DNA of 64,000 nt from NCBI RefSeq assembly GCF_003355155.1, contig NZ_CP031320.1, forward strand, positions 1,722,369-1,786,368, given 5' to 3'. This stretch comes from Streptomyces armeniacus. GTDB lineage: Bacteria > Actinomycetota > Actinomycetes > Streptomycetales > Streptomycetaceae. Below, piece by piece: positions 60,750 through 64,000 of the stretch (its first letter is position 1; every line of letters starts with the position of its first letter). The notes under the pieces were generated by a model. It was not told where the DNA came from. It was given only the letters and a program-made list of their open reading frames with translations, and did no database searches. Position numbers and translations under genes: made by a program.

Positions 60750-63233
60750 CTACCGCTTCTTGCCGCCGCCGTCCAGCAGGCCCGCGCGGCGCAGCGCGTC
60801 CGCCATCTCGCTGTTGGCGGGCGGCGCCGCCTGGCGCTTGCCTGCGCCACCGCGGCCGCCGTTCTGCTTGCCGCCCTGGCCGCCCTGGGCACCGCCCTGC
60901 TTGCCCTGGCCGCCCTGGCCGCCCTGGCGCTGGCGCGGCGCCGTACCGGAGCCCGCGCCCTGGCCGCCGCGGCCACGCCGCCGCTCACCGCCGCCGGACC
61001 CCGCGCCGCCACGGGCGCCGGAGCCTTCCGCCGGTGCCTCGTCCTCCAGCCGCAGCGTCAACGAGATCCGCTTCCGCGCCACGTCCACGTCCTGGACCTT
61101 CACCTTCACGATGTCCCCGGGCTTCACCACGTCCCGCGGGTCCTTCACGAACGTCTTCGACATCGCGGACACGTGGACCAGCCCGTCCTGGTGCACGCCG
61201 ACGTCGACGAACGCGCCGAACGCCGCCACGTTCGTCACGACCCCCTCCAGGATCATCCCGGCGGACAGGTCGCCCAGCTTCTCCACACCCTCCTTGAAGC
61301 TGGCCGTGCGGAACGCCGGACGTGGGTCGCGCCCCGGCTTCTCCAGCTCCTTGAGGATGTCGGTCACGGTCGGCAGCCCGAAGCTGTCGTTCACGAAGTC
61401 GGCGGGCCGAAGCGAACGCAGCACCTTCGTGTTCCCGATGAGCGTCGGCACGTCGGCATCCGCCGACTGCACCATCGTGCGCACGACGGGATACGCCTCC
61501 GGGTGCACGGCGGAGGCGTCCAGCGGGTCCTCGCCGCCGAGGATGCGGAGGAAGCCCGCGCACTGCTCGTACGCCTTCGGGCCGAGCCGTGCGACCTCCT
61601 TCAGCTCCTTGCGGTTGCTGAACGGGCCGTTGCTGTCGCGGTGCGCCACGATGTTCTCGGCGAGGCCGCTGCCGATGCCCGAGACGCGGGAGAGCAGCGG
61701 CGCGGAAGCGGTGTTGACGTCCACGCCGACGCCGTTCACGCAGTCCTCGACGACCGCGTCCAGCGAGCGCGAGAGCTTCACCTCGGACAGGTCGTGCTGG
61801 TACTGCCCGACACCGATCGACTTCGGGTCGATCTTGACGAGCTCGGCCAGCGGGTCCTGCAGCCTGCGCGCGATGGAGACGGCGCCGCGCAGCGAGACGT
61901 CCAGGTCCGGCAGCTCCTGGGTGGCGAAGGCGGAGGCCGAGTACACCGAGGCGCCCGCCTCGGACACCATCACCTTGGTGAGCTTCAACTCCGGCCGTGC
62001 GGAGATGAGTTCACCGGCGAGCTTGTCGGTCTCGCGGGAAGCGGTGCCGTTGCCGATCGCGATCAGCTCGACGCCGTGCCGCGCGGCGAGCGCCGCCAGC
62101 GTCTCCAGCGACTGGTCCCACTGCTTCTGCGGCGCGTGCGGATAGATCGTGCTGGTCTCCGCCACCTTGCCGGTGGCGTCCACGACGGCGACCTTGACGC
62201 CCGTACGCAGCCCGGGGTCCAGGCCCATCGTGGCGCGGGTGCCCGCGGGCGCGGCGAGCAGCAGGTCGCGGAGGTTGGCGGCGAAGACCCGTACGGCCTC
62301 GTCCTCGGCGTTCGTACGCAGCCGCAGCCGCAGGTCGATGCCGAGGTGCACGAGGATGCGGGTGCGCCACGCCCAGCGGACGGTGTCCGCGAGCCACTTG
62401 TCGCCGGGGCGGCCGCGGTTGGCGACCCCGAAGCGGTGCGCGATCGCCCGCTCGTACGCGCTCGGCTCGGCGGCCGCGGGCCCGGCGGCGGCTTCCGCTT
62501 CCGCCTCCGGTTCGGGCTCCAGAGCGAGGTCGAGGACCTCCTCCTTCTCGCCGCGCAGCATCGCCAGCACGCGGTGCGAGGGCAGCTCGGTGAACGCCTC
62601 CGAGTAGTCGAAGTAGTCCTTGAACTTCGCGCCCTGCTCCTCCTTGCCCTCCCGCACCTTCGAGCCGAGCCTGCCGCGCGCCCACATGCGCTCGCGCAGC
62701 TCGCCGATGAGGTCGGCGTCCTCGCCGAACCGCTCGGCGAGGATCGCCCGCGCGCCGTCGAGCGCGGCGGCCACGTCCGCGACGCCCTTCTCCGCGTCGA
62801 CGAACGCCGCCGCCGCGGCCTCCGGGTCCACGTCCGGATCGGCCAACAGGCCGTCCGCGAGCGGCTCCAGCCCGGCCTCGTGGGCGATCTGCGCCTTGGT
62901 GCGCCGCTTCGGCTTGTACGGCAGGTAGATGTCCTCGAGTCGCGCCTTGGTCTCCGCGGCGCGGATCCGGGCCTCCAGCTCGTCGTCGAGCTTGCCCTGG
63001 GACCGTACGGACTCGAGGATCGCCTCGCGCCGCTCCTCGAGCTCGCGCAGATAGCGCAGCCGCTCCTCGAGCGAGCGCAGTTGGGCGTCGTCGAGCAGCT
63101 CCGTCGCCTCTTTGCGGTACCGGGCGATGAACGGGACGGTCGAACCGCCGTCGAGCAGCTCCACCGCGGCCTTGACCTGCCGCTCCCGTACGCCGAGCTC
63201 CTCGGCGATCCTGCCTTCGATGGTGGTCGTCAC
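60750..63233 (-). CDS. tex: Tex-family S1 RNA-binding protein
   Basis: An 827-residue transcription accessory protein. The N-terminal Tex helices ([46 protein letters not shown]), the YqgF-like RNase H fold ([18 protein letters not shown]), the helix-hairpin-helix pair ([25 protein letters not shown]) and the S1 domain ([31 protein letters not shown]) are in order. Tex binds nucleic acids and acts in transcription of toxin and other genes in several bacteria. The C-terminus adds a Gly/Gln/Lys-rich tail (about 740-810) ending with [15 protein letters not shown]. An Ala/Glu insert occurs near 240-265. Confidence 0.96.
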   Translation of the reverse strand: MTTTIEGRIAEELGVRERQVKAAVELLDGGSTVPFIARYRKEATELLDDAQLRSLEERLRYLRELEERREAILESVRSQGKLDDELEARIRAAETKARLEDIYLPYKPKRRTKAQIAHEAGLEPLADGLLADPDVDPEAAAAAFVDAEKGVADVAAALDGARAILAERFGEDADLIGELRERMWARGRLGSKVREGKEEQGAKFKDYFDYSEAFTELPSHRVLAMLRGEKEEVLDLALEPEPEAEAEAAAGPAAAEPSAYERAIAHRFGVANRGRPGDKWLADTVRWAWRTRILVHLGIDLRLRLRTNAEDEAVRVFAANLRDLLLAAPAGTRATMGLDPGLRTGVKVAVVDATGKVAETSTIYPHAPQKQWDQSLETLAALAARHGVELIAIGNGTASRETDKLAGELISARPELKLTKVMVSEAGASVYSASAFATQELPDLDVSLRGAVSIARRLQDPLAELVKIDPKSIGVGQYQHDLSEVKLSRSLDAVVEDCVNGVGVDVNTASAPLLSRVSGIGSGLAENIVAHRDSNGPFSNRKELKEVARLGPKAYEQCAGFLRILGGEDPLDASAVHPEAYPVVRTMVQSADADVPTLIGNTKVLRSLRPADFVNDSFGLPTVTDILKELEKPGRDPRPAFRTASFKEGVEKLGDLSAGMILEGVVTNVAAFGAFVDVGVHQDGLVHVSAMSKTFVKDPRDVVKPGDIVKVKVQDVDVARKRISLTLRLEDEAPAEGSGARGGAGSGGGERRRGRGGQGAGSGTAPRQRQGGQGGQGKQGGAQGGQGGKQNGGRGGAGKRQAAPPANSEMADALRRAGLLDGGGKKR

Positions 63234-63363
63234 GTTGATCCGTTCCGCCTTGTCGCTGCTGATTGCTCCCGGATGTCACCCGGTGAGCCTGCATTGTGGC
63301 AGGTGGCACCGACAGGCGGACGGTGGGACGCGCCTCGCCCCGGCCGTACGGTGGTCGTACGGC

Positions 63364-63504
63364 TCAGATACGCGGGCCCGTGCGCGGGCGGCGTACCGTC
63401 CGCGAGGCACCGCTGAACAGCCGCGCGAGCGCGCGGAACGGCAGGGTCACGATGGTGGCGAGCGCGCCACCGATCATGCGGAGAATGTCAGCTATGGCTT
63501 TCAT
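63364..63504 (-). CDS. 46-residue small membrane-associated protein
   Basis: A very short gene: MKAIADILRMIGGALATIVT starts the protein, then LPFRALARLFSGA and a basic tail (RTVRRPRTGPRI). The first half is amphipathic to hydrophobic, suggesting a membrane-associated helix. LPFRALARLF is a motif I recall from small conserved streptomycete proteins. GGGGTGC precedes the ATG. It lies upstream of tex on the same strand, 130 bp away. Function unknown. Confidence 0.65.
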   Translation of the reverse strand: MKAIADILRMIGGALATIVTLPFRALARLFSGASRTVRRPRTGPRI

Positions 63505-63589
63505 GCACCCCGTGTAGCCGCCGCTCCCGCACTCAAACCCGCGCGCGCACGGCCCGTCCGACCCGCACGGCCCGTCCGGCCCGTCCGGT

Positions 63590-64000
63590 TCAGCCCTTCC
63601 CGAAGAGGTCGGCCGGGAACGCGCCGTTGGCGAGCGCGGCCTTGGTGAAGCCGGTGGCCAGCTCCGTCAGCCGGGCCGTGCCGTCCGCGCCGAGCTGCTC
63701 GTACGGCCCGCGGTCCAGCTCGTCGGTCTCGTCCTCCAGCTCCTTGCGCAGCGTGAGCCCGTCCTCGGTCAGGTCGCCGGTGGCGTCCAGCAGCCCGCGG
63801 TCGCGCAGCCGGTCCTGGGCCGCGGTCCAGTCCTGCTCGTTGTAGCCGCGGGTGCTCAGCACCCACTTCGGGGCCATGCCGCGCCCGCTGGCCGTATGGC
63901 TGACCAGCGCCTCCAGCGGGTCCAGGGCGGCGCGTTGGAGGACGGCGAGGTGGGCGTCGCCCCGGTGCTCGCGGAGCAGCGTGGCGGCGTGCCAGAGGGC
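63590..64000 (-). CDS. SCO6745-family protein, 5' end cut by window
   Basis: The frame is open to the window edge; an internal ATG at 63877 is not the likely start because the upstream codons (ALWHAATLLREHRGDAHLAVLQ) are characteristic of the family. The visible part continues WVLSTRGYNEQDWTAAQDRLRDRGLLDATGDLTEDGLTLRKELEDETDELDRGPYEQLG, a winged-helix-like region. Members of this actinobacterial family are uncharacterised; a DNA-binding or ligand-binding role is suggested only by the fold. Confidence 0.8.
   Translation of the reverse strand, partial: ALWHAATLLREHRGDAHLAVLQRAALDPLEALVSHTASGRGMAPKWVLSTRGYNEQDWTAAQDRLRDRGLLDATGDLTEDGLTLRKELEDETDELDRGPYEQLGADGTARLTELATGFTKAALANGAFPADLFGKG

Noticed and set aside
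60690..63416. Open frame of about 900 codons antisense to tex
   Set aside because: Low-complexity product without domains; tex on the other strand is complete with all its domains.

Overview
The window reads as a chromosomal segment of a high-GC actinomycete, almost certainly a Streptomyces. Third codon positions are nearly all G or C, GTG starts and 4-bp gene overlaps are common, Tat-type signals occur on secreted proteins, and typical families are present: SARP and LacI regulators, ABC-F ATPases, mycoredoxin, an Eis-like acetyltransferase and Tex. I see no rRNA, tRNA, CRISPR array, transposase or phage structural gene. About 50 protein genes cover most of the window. The first and last genes run off the edges.

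Region 1 (1-8190) looks like the edge of a secondary-metabolite cluster: an O-methyltransferase (cut at the left edge), a DUF1772 membrane protein, an asparagine-synthetase-like amide synthetase lacking its glutaminase cysteine, a glutaredoxin, a NarL-type two-component pair, a small membrane protein, and a SARP activator. The SARP gene carries an in-frame TTA codon and lies below a palindrome-bearing upstream region. Region 2 (8189-16494) is mixed: NDH-2 NADH dehydrogenase, a Tat-exported erythromycin-esterase-like protein, a secreted endonuclease/exonuclease/phosphatase-fold protein, a small GGDEF protein, PoxB-like pyruvate dehydrogenase and an Fpg/Nei glycosylase.

Region 3 (16571-25389) is a coherent catabolic locus: a LacI regulator behind two matching operator-like palindromes, an FAD oxidoreductase, a hydantoinase/oxoprolinase-family protein, an unrecognised HExxH protein, a transporter and a Tat-exported beta-propeller glycosidase. 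The substrate is unknown; this is the best candidate here for an undescribed pathway. Region 4 (25561-36822) holds OsmC, an OlsB/OlsA-like acyltransferase pair probably making ornithine lipid, a BNR-repeat protein, an SDR, an Eis-like acetyltransferase, arylamine N-acetyltransferase, endonuclease V, a sulfotransferase, a YjbR protein and a methyltransferase.

Region 5 (37194-44216) is a fatty-acid or branched acyl-CoA beta-oxidation operon (CoA-transferase/racemase, acyl-CoA dehydrogenase, thiolase, FadB) with a convergent MerR regulator; palindromes overlap both promoters. Region 6 (44333-64000) carries a decayed merR relic beside a MITE-like element, then a DUF2236 oxygenase, a membrane protein/lipoprotein pair, an M1 aminopeptidase, a D-amino-acid oxidase, two ABC-F ATPases, a LysR/EamA divergon coupled to an iodotyrosine-deiodinase-like flavoprotein, an amidohydrolase, an acyl-ACP desaturase with a clear operator, a GGCT-fold protein, Tex, two very small proteins and a truncated SCO6745-type protein.

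Dispersed repeats are conspicuous. A 20-26 bp sequence (CCCGTCCGGCGTTTGAGGAC and variants) occurs singly and as inverted pairs bounding elements of about 118 bp. A second family of about 78 bp occurs in inverted orientation at about 30.1 and 37.0 kb. Most convergent gene pairs are separated by strong hairpins.
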